The notes: a model not told the origin generated them from the sequence alone. 64,000 bases of DNA from Kitasatospora sp. GP82 (GCF_029892105.1 NZ_JARZAJ010000005.1:208059-272058), one strand, 5' to 3'; numbered from the stretch's first letter, positions 44,826-53,382 are shown. Numbers and translations are program-made.

Positions 44826-45371
44826 ATGCGTGCGAAGAAGGTACTGATCGTCGGCTCGGTCGCCCTACTCCTTACGGCCCTCGGGGGGCCGGCGAGCGCC
44901 GCAGGCTCCGGGAACACCACCGTGACGTTCAGCATCACGACCGGCGCCCTGTCGATCACCGTTCCCTCCTCGGCGGGTCTCTCCGCGGGGACCCCCGGTG
45001 GCACGATCACCGGACAGCTCGGGGCCGTGACGGTGACCGACAACCGCGCCCTGCTCACCGCGTCGTGGACTTCCACGGTGTCCTCGACGGACTACACCAC
45101 GGGCGGCGGCGCGGCCTCGGAGACCATCTCGAAGAGCAACGTGTCGTACTGGTCGGGACCAGCCACCGCCACCACCGGAGTGGGCGTCTTCACCCCGGGA
45201 CAGGTCACGGCCGCCCAGGCGCAGGCCCTCTCCTCGACGCTCACGGCCTTCACCCTGACCGCCGGCGTAGGAAACAACTCCGCGAGCTGGAATCCGACCC
45301 TGGTGGTCGCGGTACCCGCCGCAGCGGTAGGGGGCAACTACACCGGGACGGTGACCCATTCGGTCGCCTAG
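44826..45371 (+). CDS. secreted WxL-like surface protein, copy 1
   Basis: A 181-residue protein with signal peptide KKVLIVGSVALLLTALGGPA, cleaved near SAAG. The mature part is Thr/Ser/Val/Gly-rich beta structure: GALSITVPSSAG, GQLGAVTVTDNR, ASWTSTVSSTDYTTGGG, SYWSGPATATTG, and a C-terminal GNYTGTVTHSVA. The arrangement resembles Firmicute WxL cell-wall-binding domains (a Trp-x-x-Val strand and a C-terminal GxYTxTxT strand), though a strict WxL is absent. It is tandemly duplicated 804 bases downstream, and the same domain ends the FG-GAP protein nearby. ATG 44826 has GGAAGG upstream. Confidence 0.8.
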   Translation: MRAKKVLIVGSVALLLTALGGPASAAGSGNTTVTFSITTGALSITVPSSAGLSAGTPGGTITGQLGAVTVTDNRALLTASWTSTVSSTDYTTGGGAASETISKSNVSYWSGPATATTGVGVFTPGQVTAAQAQALSSTLTAFTLTAGVGNNSASWNPTLVVAVPAAAVGGNYTGTVTHSVA

Positions 45372-45629
45372 CCGGGCGCTTCACCTGACACCGCCGACGC
45401 TTCTCCTTTCCGCGTTGCGCCTCGGTCCGGCCAGTGCGACGCCCCGGACAGGCCGCGAGATCCGAGCTGGACGGCAGCGGCCGGCCGCGTTGCGGCCGAA
45501 CTGGTGAAGCTGGAGCGTGCCCCCTCAAGGAGCGGATCGCCGACACCGATCATTCGACAAGAAACCGGACTGGCCGGTGTGGTCGACATGGCCGGCCCCG
45601 CTCTGATTCCAGTGGGAAGGCAGGCATCG

Positions 45630-46175
45630 ATGCGCGCGAGGAAGTTGCTGATCGTCGGCTCTGCCGCCTCGTTCCTTGTGGCCGTCGGAGGGCCGGCGAG
45701 CGCCGCAGGCTCGGGGAACACCACCGTGACGTTCAGCATCACGGTCGGCGCCCTGTCGATCACCGTTCCCGCCTCGGCGGGTCTCCCCGCGGGGACCCCC
45801 GGTGGCACGATCACCGGACAGCTCGGGGCCGTGACGGTGACCGACAACCGCGCCCTACTCACCGCATCGTGGACTTCCACGGTGTCCTCGACGGACTACA
45901 CCACGGGCGGCGGCACGGCCTCGGAGACCATCACGAAGAGCAACGTGTCGTACTGGTCGGGACCAGCCACCGCCACCACCGGCAGCGGAACCTTCACCCC
46001 GGGCCAGGCCACCGCCACTCAGAAGCAGCCCTTCTCCTCGACGGTCACAGCCTTCACCCTGACCGCCGGCGTAGGAAACAACTCCGCGAGCTGGAATCCG
46101 ACCCTGGTGGTCGCGGTACCCGCCGCAGCGGTAGGGGGCAACTACACCGGGACGGTGACCCATTCGGTCGCCTAG
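45630..46175 (+). CDS. secreted WxL-like surface protein, copy 2
   Basis: A 181-residue paralogue of the preceding gene, identical over most of the mature protein. Differences are in the signal peptide (RKLLIVGSAASFLVAVGGPA) and a variable stretch GSGTFTPGQATATQKQPFSS. It shares upstream sequence (GATTCCAGYGGGAAGGC) with copy 1, so the duplication includes the ribosome-binding site. Directly followed by the DUF916-like gene, as WxL genes often are in Firmicutes. Probably exported and cell-wall associated. Confidence 0.8.
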   Translation: MRARKLLIVGSAASFLVAVGGPASAAGSGNTTVTFSITVGALSITVPASAGLPAGTPGGTITGQLGAVTVTDNRALLTASWTSTVSSTDYTTGGGTASETITKSNVSYWSGPATATTGSGTFTPGQATATQKQPFSSTVTAFTLTAGVGNNSASWNPTLVVAVPAAAVGGNYTGTVTHSVA

Positions 46176-46341
46176 TCGGGCGCTTCGCCTGGCACTGCTG
46201 ACGCTTCTGCTGTCCGCGCTGTGCCTCAGCGCGGCCGGCGCGACGCCCCGTACAGGCCGGGCCGCAAGCGCGGAACCGGACGGCGACGTCGGCATCCGGC
46301 TGCTCGAAGCCCCGGTCGACCGGCGAGACGATCCTCGCGCG

Positions 46342-47175
46342 TTGACCTCCGTCGTCGATTATCTCGCCCCCGACACCGTGATCAAGCGACGGCTGGAGAT
46401 CTCCAGCACGTCGAGTGAACCCGTCCACGTCGACGTCTACCCCGGCGCTGCGGCCATCGAGCACGACACATTCGTCTTCGCCCCGGATCGCACAACGAAC
46501 GAGTTGTCAGGCTGGATCAGACTCGACCACACCAGTGTTGACCTCCCCCCTTACGGCACAACAGAGGTAATGGCAAAAGTCGCTGTACCGCCGGAGGCGT
46601 CGTCCGGAGAGCGGTACTCGGTCATCTGGGCACAGGTCGCCTCCCAGGCCGAGCCTGAGCGCAACGTGAAGGCCATCAACCGCGTCGGGGTTCGCCTCTA
46701 CATCGACGTCGGGCCCGGTGGCGAACCGCCGTCCGACTTCCAGATCGAGGAGCTGACTCCCGCGCGCACCGACGACGGGCGACCCGAGGTCCTGGCCAAG
46801 GTCCACAACACCGGGCAACGCGCCTTGGACCTGAGCGGAACGCTGTCACTGTCGGACGGGCCGGCCTCGATGAGCGCCGGACCGTTCAAGGTCACGGACG
46901 GCACCACACTGGCACCGGGGAACAGCGCACCAGTAACCGTGCTACTGGACCACCGACTTCCCGACGGCCCCTGGACAGTGCACCTGACGCTCGCCAGCGG
47001 CCGGGTCCAGAAGACCGCGACCGCGACCCTCACCTTTCCGACCGCCGCAGGCAGCACTGGCCAGGCCGTCCGACCTCGGAAGGAAGAGTCCACCCTGGGC
47101 TCACTCGTCGCGGTCACGGCAGCCGGATGCGTGGCCGTACTGTTCCTCGTCGCGCGCCGCGTCAGAAGGCGATGA
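46342..47175 (+). CDS. DUF916-like (WxL-associated) membrane-anchored surface protein, start unclear
   Basis: From TTG 46342 the product has 277 residues: two Ig-like beta domains (TVIKRRLEISSTSSEPVHVD, LPPYGTTEVMAKVAVPPEAS, then RPEVLAKVHNTGQRALDLSG) and a C-terminal membrane anchor SLVAVTAAGCVAVLFLVARR followed by Arg residues. This matches the DUF916/WxL-partner plan. In the same frame, codons from 46159 encode a clear signal peptide (LRLALLTLLLSALCLSAAGA), so the real start lies upstream, yet no ATG/GTG/TTG occurs there; CTG 46189, translational slippage from the preceding gene, or a lost start are options. Copy 1 of the duplication carries a decayed version of this signal sequence. Confidence 0.7.
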   Translation: MTSVVDYLAPDTVIKRRLEISSTSSEPVHVDVYPGAAAIEHDTFVFAPDRTTNELSGWIRLDHTSVDLPPYGTTEVMAKVAVPPEASSGERYSVIWAQVASQAEPERNVKAINRVGVRLYIDVGPGGEPPSDFQIEELTPARTDDGRPEVLAKVHNTGQRALDLSGTLSLSDGPASMSAGPFKVTDGTTLAPGNSAPVTVLLDHRLPDGPWTVHLTLASGRVQKTATATLTFPTAAGSTGQAVRPRKEESTLGSLVAVTAAGCVAVLFLVARRVRRR

Positions 47176-47973
47176 CGGGCGATCGCGTTCATGCTGCCCG
47201 ACGCCGGGTCGGCACCATCGGGAACCTCGAGCAGCCCCTTGTACAGGCCAAACATTGCATGAAGCGGCACGAGTTGTCAGTCGGCTCGTGTCCCCTGGGT
47301 GCCACGCTGCCGACCCCTACGGCGGCGCTGCGCGGTCTTCATCTTCCGTCGCGTCAGGCGGACCGTCTTCGGGCATGGCTGACGGTGGATCATGTCGGAA
47401 ACGGTGGCACCGCCGAGGACGGTACCCAGACCCAGCACCGCGAAGGACAGACCAGTCGCGTGCCAGCGCTCGGGATCGAGGCTGACTCGTCCGTCGACCA
47501 CCTGGGTACCGCGATGCGCGCACGGAGATCGGCAGGGTCGGCCTCCCCGCTACCGGGTCCGGGCGATGTGCGGGGGAAAACGGCACGTTCCGCTACGGGT
47601 GCAGGTGCGTGACGGCTCGGCGAACTGCGCACTGATGCCGAGTTCGCGGTGGCGTTCGGACAGCGCGGCAAGCCAGGATGGCCGCCGGGACGCCTGGCGC
47701 TGGTCACCGTGCTTCAGAGAGCGGAGAACCTCACCGACCGGGAGCACCGAAGAGGAATCGAACAATCACCCGACCGGCCCCAATATGACCGTGCGCCGGC
47801 GACTCAGGTCTCTGACGCCAGGTCTGTCGGGCTCGTATCGGCCGCCTTTGTCGTCCTTCCCGCCCCGTGTGCGTTACCCGCGGCGTGCGGACCTCGGCCA
47901 GGACTCCGACATGCTGAACAGCCGCCACCTCGTGCCGGATCGACCATCCGACATGGCCGATCAGTCCCGCTGG
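47176..47973. other. 800 bases without a convincing gene
   Basis: Several frames are open on both strands but none looks like a protein. The minus-strand frame 47277-47501 contains one hydrophobic segment (GLSFAVLGLGTVLGGATVSD) followed by Arg/Lys-rich residues and could be a remnant. Possibly decayed element sequence. Confidence 0.4.
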
Positions 47974-49860
47974 TCATGCGACGGAGTGTGTGATCGTTCC
48001 GGTGTAGGTGCCTGCGACGGCAGCGGCGGGCACCGCGATGACGAGGGTCGGATTCCAGCTCGCAGTGGTGTTCAGCGTGCCGAGGGTCATGGTGAAGGCG
48101 GTGCGGGAGACGGTGAGGGTCTGTGCGTTCAGGGCAGTGGCCTGCCCGGGGGTGAAGACGCCCACTCCGGTGGTGGCGGTGGCCGGCCCGGACCAGTAGG
48201 ACACGGCTGATGTCGTAATCGTCTCGGCGGCGGTGCCGCCACCGGTGGTGAAGTTCGTCGCAGAGACGGTGGCCGTCCAGGATGCGACGGTGTTAGCTCG
48301 AGCGTCGGTCACCTGCACGGCGCCGAGGTGGGCGCTGATCGTGCTCGAGGGTGCCCCGGCGCCCAGGTTCACGGCCGAGGGCAGGCTGATCGAGAGTGCG
48401 GCGACGACGGTCAGGGTGAAGGTCTGGGTGGCGTCGGGGCCGGTGGTGTTGTGGGCGGTGATGGTCAGGGTGTAGATGCCGCTACTCAAGGCCGTTCCGG
48501 ACAGGGTGGCGGTGCCGTTTGGGTGGCTGACAAAGCTGACTCCGAAGGGCAGCGTTCCGGTTTTCGAGAGGGTGGGCATGGGGGTGCCGGTCGCGGTGAC
48601 GGTGAACGTGCCCGCCGTGTTCACGGTGAACGTCGCGCTGTTCGCGCTGGTGATCGCCGGTGGCTCCGGAGTGGTGTTGAGTAGCACCGACATCTTGTTC
48701 GCGTCGTAGTCGGCGGTGGCGAGGTCGAGGTAGCCGTCGCCGTTGAAGTCGCCCATCGCCACCCAGGCCGGGCCACCGCCCGTGGCGAAGTCGGTTTTCG
48801 CTGCGAACGTGCCGTTCCCGTTGCCCGTCAGGACCGACACGGTGCCCCCGAGGTAGTTGGCCACGGCCAGGTCGAGGCGGCCGTCACCGTTGAGGTCACC
48901 CACGGCCACCGACTCCGGGCCGGTGCCGGTGGCGTAGTCGACCTTGGCCGCGAACGTGCCGTCCCCGTTGCCCAGCAGCACCGAGACCGTACCCGAGTTG
49001 TAGTCGGCGACGGCCAGATCCTGGCGGCCGTTCCCCCGAAAATCCCCCACTGCCACCGACCACGGGGCGTTGCCGACGGGGTAGTCGACTTTGGCCGCGA
49101 ACGTGCCCGTCCCGCTGCCCAGCAGCACCGACACGCTGGCCGCGTTGTGGTCGGCGACAACCAGGTCGAGGTGGCCGTCACCGTTGAAGTCGCCGACCGC
49201 GACCGACTGCGGGGTGACGCCGGTGGCGTAGTCGACCTTGGCCGCGAACGTGCCGTCCCCGTTGTTCAGGAACACCGAGACCGTGTCCACGGCGTGGTTG
49301 ACGACGGCCAGATCCTTGCGGCCGTTCCCCCGAAAATCCCCGACCGCCACCGCTTCCGGGTTGGTCCCGGTGGCGTAGTCGACTTTCGCCGCAAAGGTGC
49401 CGGTCCCGCTGCCCATCAGCACCGATACCGTGTTCGAGCCGTAGTTGGTGGTGACCAGGTCGAGGTGGCCGTCACCGTTGAAGTCGCCGACCGCGACCGA
49501 CTGCGGGTTGGCCCCGGTGGCGTAGTCGACCTTGGCCGCGAACGTGCCGTCCCCGTTGCCCAGGAACACCGACACGGTATTCGAGCCGTAGTTAACGACG
49601 GCCAGGTCCTTGCGGCCATTCCCCCGAAAATCTCCGACCGCCACCGAGAACGGGGTCGTCCCCGTGGTGTAGTCGACGTGCGTCGCGAAGACTGGGGCTC
49701 CGGCTGCCCCCGCGATATGGGGCGCGACAACCGGCGGCATCACCACCGCCAACAGGACCACAACGAGCCAACCCGCTCCACGCCGCACCCTTACCATGCG
49801 CAAACGATATGGGCACCTGCGCCTCGTGCGTACCCTACGCGCACAGCGGATAAACATCAT
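47974..49860 (-). CDS. secreted FG-GAP/VCBS seven-repeat propeller with Ig-like and WxL-like domains
   Basis: About 628 residues. A signal peptide (GWLVVVLLAVVMPPVVAPHI) precedes seven ~48-residue repeats with Ca-binding-type DFNGDGHLDL or DFRGNGRKDL, each ending DGTFAAKVDYATG; these should form an integrin-alpha-like seven-bladed propeller. The two repeat types alternate. A putative-Ig (He_PIG-like) domain (ITSANSATFTVNTAGTFTVT) follows. The last ~140 residues match the 181-residue WxL-like proteins and end TYTGTITHSVA. Start: ATG 49857/49860 follows AAGAGGGA; ATG 49797 is closer to the signal peptide. Probably an adhesin or carbohydrate-binding surface protein. Confidence 0.82.
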   Translation of the reverse strand: MMFIRCARRVRTRRRCPYRLRMVRVRRGAGWLVVVLLAVVMPPVVAPHIAGAAGAPVFATHVDYTTGTTPFSVAVGDFRGNGRKDLAVVNYGSNTVSVFLGNGDGTFAAKVDYATGANPQSVAVGDFNGDGHLDLVTTNYGSNTVSVLMGSGTGTFAAKVDYATGTNPEAVAVGDFRGNGRKDLAVVNHAVDTVSVFLNNGDGTFAAKVDYATGVTPQSVAVGDFNGDGHLDLVVADHNAASVSVLLGSGTGTFAAKVDYPVGNAPWSVAVGDFRGNGRQDLAVADYNSGTVSVLLGNGDGTFAAKVDYATGTGPESVAVGDLNGDGRLDLAVANYLGGTVSVLTGNGNGTFAAKTDFATGGGPAWVAMGDFNGDGYLDLATADYDANKMSVLLNTTPEPPAITSANSATFTVNTAGTFTVTATGTPMPTLSKTGTLPFGVSFVSHPNGTATLSGTALSSGIYTLTITAHNTTGPDATQTFTLTVVAALSISLPSAVNLGAGAPSSTISAHLGAVQVTDARANTVASWTATVSATNFTTGGGTAAETITTSAVSYWSGPATATTGVGVFTPGQATALNAQTLTVSRTAFTMTLGTLNTTASWNPTLVIAVPAAAVAGTYTGTITHSVA

Positions 49861-50332
49861 TCCCTCTTCTGGCCGAACGCGGACACAGGTGGCGCCCATG
49901 CCTGCGATACGACAAGGGATCCTGGCCCCGACACTCCAGCAGGTCCCGACCGCAAGAAGGGTGCACGGAAATGTGCACTGCCGACCTTCTCGTCCATCTT
50001 GACGTGATTGACCACTGACGGATTGAAGGGTGATGCCCTCTCATGTCGAACGTACCGCCTCCAGGCGAAGAGATTTGCGAATAGATTGACATCTACACGC
50101 ACACCCGGATCCCCGAAAGTTCGAGTCTGAGATTTTCCTTCCACTCGCAGTTTTTGACGCCACCTCAGAGGGGATTGTGCGCATACAGTGTGACGGTGAA
50201 AGATATCTCGCCCTGAGTCGGCCGTGTCGCGGTATGGGCGGCTGCGCTGCCGTCCCCTCGCCGGTTAAGCGCAACGGTCGCGCGAGTGCTGCCACTACTC
50301 TGCCCCGTCCGTCTTCCTCGGAAAGGTGTCTC
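49861..50332. other. divergent promoter region between two secreted propeller genes
   Basis: About 470 bases, visibly lower in GC than the surroundings (50070-50210 has AGATTGACATC and TGAAAGATATC). No gene seen. Likely holds promoters of both secreted-protein genes. Confidence 0.45.
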
Positions 50333-51460
50333 ATGTTCCACCGTCTTGGCCGCCTCAGGCGGCTTTCGCGCTGGCTCGCCGTCCTGGCTTTGACGGCCAC
50401 GGTCAGCGCGCCTGGTACCGCCGCCTTCGGCGACGCCTCGGATCACCCCGGATCCATGCGCTCGCAGGCGAAGACCTGTCTCCAGCACCAGGGCCCGCAG
50501 CAGCTCGCGAGCTGCCTCCGGCACCACTCCCACCAGGAAACAACCCCCCGACCGGGCGCGTTGAAGCCCCGCCTGACCTCGACCATCAGCGAATTGGACA
50601 CACCCACTGCCTTCTCGGGCCCCTGGGGCATCACCGCCGGGCCGGACGGCGCCCTGTGGTTCACCGAGAACTCCGCGGACGCGGTGGGGCGCGTCACCAC
50701 GGCGGGCGCGTTCACCGAGTACTCGCTGCCCAATACGGGCTCGGGGCTGGCGGAGATCACCGCCGGGCCGGACGGCGCCCTGTGGTTCACCGAGACAACC
50801 GGCAACAACATCGGCCGGATCACCACCAGTGGTTCGATCACCGAGTACGCGCTCCCGACCTCCGAGGCGTACCCGTTCGGCATCACCGCCGGGCCGGACG
50901 GCGCCCTGTGGTTCACCGAAGCGAACGGCAACAACATCGGCCGGATCACCACCAGCGGTTCGATCACCGAGTACGCGCTCCCGACCTCGGGCGCGTACCC
51001 GCTGAGCATCACCGCCGGGCCGGACGGCGCCCTCTGGTTCACCGAATTGCTCTCCGGCAGCATCGGGCAGATCACCACCAGCGGTTCGATCACGGAAACC
51101 GCGGTTCCCACGGTCGGCACGCTGCCCCTCGGCATCACCGCAGGACCGGACGGCGCCCTGTGGTTCACGGACGCCGCCGCAGGGCAGATCGGTCAGGTCA
51201 CCACGGCGGGTGTGTTCACCGCGTACGCGCTCCCGGGCAGCTTCCCGTTCCCGTGGGGCATCACCGCAGGACCGGACGGCGCCCTGTGGTTCACCGAGGA
51301 GTACGGCAACAACATCGGCCGGATCACCACGTCAGGGACGATCTCCGAGGTGCCGATCCCGACCACCTTCGTGAACCCGCTCGAGATCGCCACCGGGTCC
51401 GACGGCAATCTCTGGTTCACCGAGAACGTCGTGAGCCGGATCGGTACGGTGACCCCCTGA
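50333..51460 (+). CDS. secreted seven-repeat beta-propeller of virginiamycin B lyase type, lacking histidines
   Basis: A 375-residue protein with a signal peptide (LSRWLAVLALTATVSAPGTA). Seven ~43-residue repeats of the form ITAGPDGALWFTE ... NIGRITTSGSITEYALPT fill residues ~95-375, as in the Vgb/SMP-30-like seven-bladed propellers. Staphylococcal Vgb needs an active-site histidine; no histidine occurs in the repeat region here, so streptogramin lyase activity is unlikely. The near-identical DNA repeats (about 129-base period) suggest recent blade amplification. ATG 50333 has GGAAAGG upstream. Probably a secreted binding protein working with neighbouring surface proteins. Confidence 0.82.
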   Translation: MFHRLGRLRRLSRWLAVLALTATVSAPGTAAFGDASDHPGSMRSQAKTCLQHQGPQQLASCLRHHSHQETTPRPGALKPRLTSTISELDTPTAFSGPWGITAGPDGALWFTENSADAVGRVTTAGAFTEYSLPNTGSGLAEITAGPDGALWFTETTGNNIGRITTSGSITEYALPTSEAYPFGITAGPDGALWFTEANGNNIGRITTSGSITEYALPTSGAYPLSITAGPDGALWFTELLSGSIGQITTSGSITETAVPTVGTLPLGITAGPDGALWFTDAAAGQIGQVTTAGVFTAYALPGSFPFPWGITAGPDGALWFTEEYGNNIGRITTSGTISEVPIPTTFVNPLEIATGSDGNLWFTENVVSRIGTVTP

Positions 51461-51704
51461 CCGGCCGATCCCCGCGATGCCAGCACAGGTTCCGCGCCTT
51501 CGCGGTCAATCCTGGCTGATCAGATCCTCGGCATCCCGCACAGCCGCTCCAGTACGGGCGGTCGTGACGTGCCGATCCGCCACGCACAGAGGCCGGACGT
51601 ACAGCAGCAAAGTACAGCGACCGGGCCGCCCAGCAGTGGCCATCAGCACGCTTGGCACCGCCTCTGAGCTGCGCAGATAACCTGAGTGACCGCCCTGCCC
51701 GTGA
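51461..51704. other. intergenic sequence before att copy 3
   Basis: No gene seen. 51605-51628 (CAGCAAAGTACAGCGACCG) resembles the GAAAGTACAGCAACCG segment next to the tRNA. Confidence 0.4.
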
Positions 51705-51751
51705 TTCGGGGCGAAGAGGCCGTGAGTTCAAATCCCGCCACCCCGACCCAG
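51705..51751 (+). repeat. attachment-site core, copy 3 (longer tRNA-Pro 3' fragment)
   Basis: 47 bases match tRNA-Pro from TTCGGG of the anticodon loop (38299) to 38345 with two changes. The fragment has the anticodon-stem 3' side, T-arm and acceptor 3' strand only. Right flank GTAACACCCGCTCAGGG nearly equals that of copy 2. Confidence 0.9.
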
Positions 51752-51761
51752 TAACACCCGC

Positions 51762-51797
51762 TCAGGGCCGGTGTCCCGCAAGGGACACCGGCCCTGA
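51762..51797 (+). terminator. hairpin after att copy 3
   Basis: TCAGGGCCGGTGTCCC (51762-51777) pairs perfectly with GGGACACCGGCCCTGA (51782-51797), loop GCAA. It sits where a tRNA terminator would and also downstream of the integrase remnant on the minus strand. Confidence 0.8.
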
Positions 51798-51864
51798 CTG
51801 GCTTTCAGGGGGGCCTCCGGAGAAATCCTGGAGAAGATCGCGGAATCCTTCTCCGGAGCGCTCC

Positions 51865-52050
51865 CTACTGGCTCCCCTTCAGCAGAGCGTCGAGGACGGC
51901 CACGGGCGAGCCGGTGGCCATCCGCCGGCGCGCTTCGAGCGCGTCCTCCCAGATCGCGGTGAGGCCCTCGACCAGTTCCTCGCGTATCTCCGTAGTGACG
52001 TGCGAGTAGCGGGCCTGGACCGACCCGTCCATGTGGCCCATCCGGCGTCC
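51865..52050 (-). pseudogene. C-terminal remnant of a second tyrosine integrase
   Basis: The reverse strand encodes RMGHMDGSVQARYSHVTTEI then REELVEGLTAIWEDALEARR and SPVAVLDALLKGSQ. Here the nucleophilic tyrosine (ARYSHVT) is intact, but everything N-terminal to RRMGH is unrelated Arg/Gly-rich sequence. It lies 113 bases from att copy 3 and is clearly homologous to the remnant at 44414. Confidence 0.75.
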
Positions 52051-52184
52051 CGCCCGTCTTCTCCTTCCGCGCCGCCCCTTTTTTGCCGGACCTTCTCGCC
52101 GCGGCCCCGCGTACATCCACGAAGCCGGGAGCGTCGGCCCGATTCCGGCGGGCCGGGATCTTTCCTGTGCTCCGGGCGGCGCTG

Positions 52185-52757
52185 TCACCACTCGTCGTAG
52201 TCGCCGATCACCCGGAAGCTGCCCACGACGCCTTCGTCACCGAACACGCCCCCGTGGACGGTACGGGTCACAACGCCATTGGTTTCGCCGTGGGGACTCA
52301 CGGTGGCTACTGGAGCGCCGTTGTCACAGTTGAAGCCGCGGAAGACCTCGACAGTCTTCCGGCTGTCATTGAAAACACTGAAGCTACTGGCGCCCAGTCC
52401 GCTGGCCGCAGTGATGCAGCCCTCAGTGGAGGCGGAGTACGTACGTTCGTTGAAGTAGATCCTTCCCTCTTCCTTGTGGCCGTAGCCGCGTCCGCCGCCC
52501 TCGCGGTCGCGACCCTCGTCCTTCTCTCCGCTTGCGCGTCCGCCGCCCTTGCGGTCGCGGCCCTCGTCCTTCTCTCCGCTTGCGCTGCCGCCGCCCGAGG
52601 TAGCCGCAGCAGGGGTGGCTGGCTGGACAGACCGGGCCGCCCACTGGACAGACGGGGACGCCGGGGCGGATCCGGCGTCCGAGGCATAGGTGATACCGGT
52701 GGCTACAAGGACCGTCGCGCTTCCGGCAGCGGCCACAGCTAATGTACGCGTGCGCAT
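52185..52757 (-). CDS. secreted hypothetical protein with internal repeats
   Basis: A 190-residue protein: signal peptide (TRTLAVAAAGSATVLVATGI), then a hydrophilic linker with a tandem 16-residue repeat (ASGEKDEGRDRKGGGR, ASGEKDEGRDREGGGR), then a compact C-terminal domain with two cysteines (TEGCITAASGLG and FRGFNCDNG) probably disulphide-bonded, ending VVGSFRVIGDYDEW. I do not recognise a family. GGAGAA lies before ATG 52757. Lies in the third tRNA-derived segment. Confidence 0.7.
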   Translation of the reverse strand: MRTRTLAVAAAGSATVLVATGITYASDAGSAPASPSVQWAARSVQPATPAAATSGGGSASGEKDEGRDRKGGGRASGEKDEGRDREGGGRGYGHKEEGRIYFNERTYSASTEGCITAASGLGASSFSVFNDSRKTVEVFRGFNCDNGAPVATVSPHGETNGVVTRTVHGGVFGDEGVVGSFRVIGDYDEW

Positions 52758-53054
52758 TTCACTTCTCCCTGTCACACGGACGTCGGCCGGGCGACCGACC
52801 TGCGACGAACGTAACGACAGCCCCTATAGCTGTCATTTCGGACGTATCCAAGGTGTGACACCAGGAGTCCAGCCAGGTGGAAATGCAGCACGCATCGCAT
52901 ACCGATGAAACATCTGCACCTCGCAACAACGGGTCGGAACTCCTCCCGCCGACCGGCGGCGTGGGACTGGTGAAACTCGCCGGGCTCGCCACCCCGGTCT
53001 GCACACCCCTGACCCCCTACCGGTGCGGCCGTCATCAGCGACCGCGGCCGCGTA

Positions 53055-53110
53055 TATCGGAGGGATCCGGTAGGGCCTCTGACGTTGTGTGCAGCAGAAA
53101 AAGTGCGGCA
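53055..53110 (+). repeat. diverged copy of the tRNA-Pro downstream sequence
   Basis: TATCGGAGGGATCCGGTAGG then GCCTCTGACGTT follows the tRNA terminator region (38356-38386) closely, and the next 25 bases remain similar. It may mark the original right flank of tRNA-Pro, and so the far end of the element array. Confidence 0.6.
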
Positions 53111-53382
53111 GCCGCACCGAACCGCTGCGACCACCGGCAACGGCCGGGGCGGATCGCTGACGGGCTGCTGGCCGGTCCGTGGTCTGCTCCCCGGCGTGGC
53201 GGAGTGGTTCAGGACACAGCGGGGCTGCGGTGTTCCAGGGGGAGCACGTCGCGCCACATGCCGTGGTGCTTGCCGATGCGTTCGCGGGTGCCGATGACGC
53301 GGAAGTCGGCCCGGTCTGTGCCGGGAGAGGCATGTGGGGTCGGAGACGTGCTGGTCGTTGCGTCCGCCGAGGTGTCGTGCCG
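53111..53382. other. region without a complete gene
   Basis: The minus strand from about 53374 to 53202 encodes a protein-like tail (RADFRVIGTRERIGKHHGMW then RDVLPLEHRSP) but has no start codon in frame, so it looks like a gene remnant. Nothing else seen. Confidence 0.4.

Noticed and set aside
47974..49860. Regular DNA repeats considered as a CRISPR array
   Set aside because: The repeats are in frame, about 140 bases long, and encode FG-GAP blades; there are no short identical repeats with unique spacers and no cas genes.
50333..51460. Virginiamycin B lyase as an antibiotic-resistance gene
   Set aside because: Fold signature only; no histidine in the propeller and a signal peptide present, so resistance by streptogramin cleavage is not supported.
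51700..51751. Third tRNA-Pro gene
   Set aside because: Contains the 3' side from the anticodon loop on, but no D-arm or 5' acceptor strand.
53202..53374. Minus-strand frame with protein-like tail
   Set aside because: No start codon in frame and a stop just upstream; at best a gene remnant.
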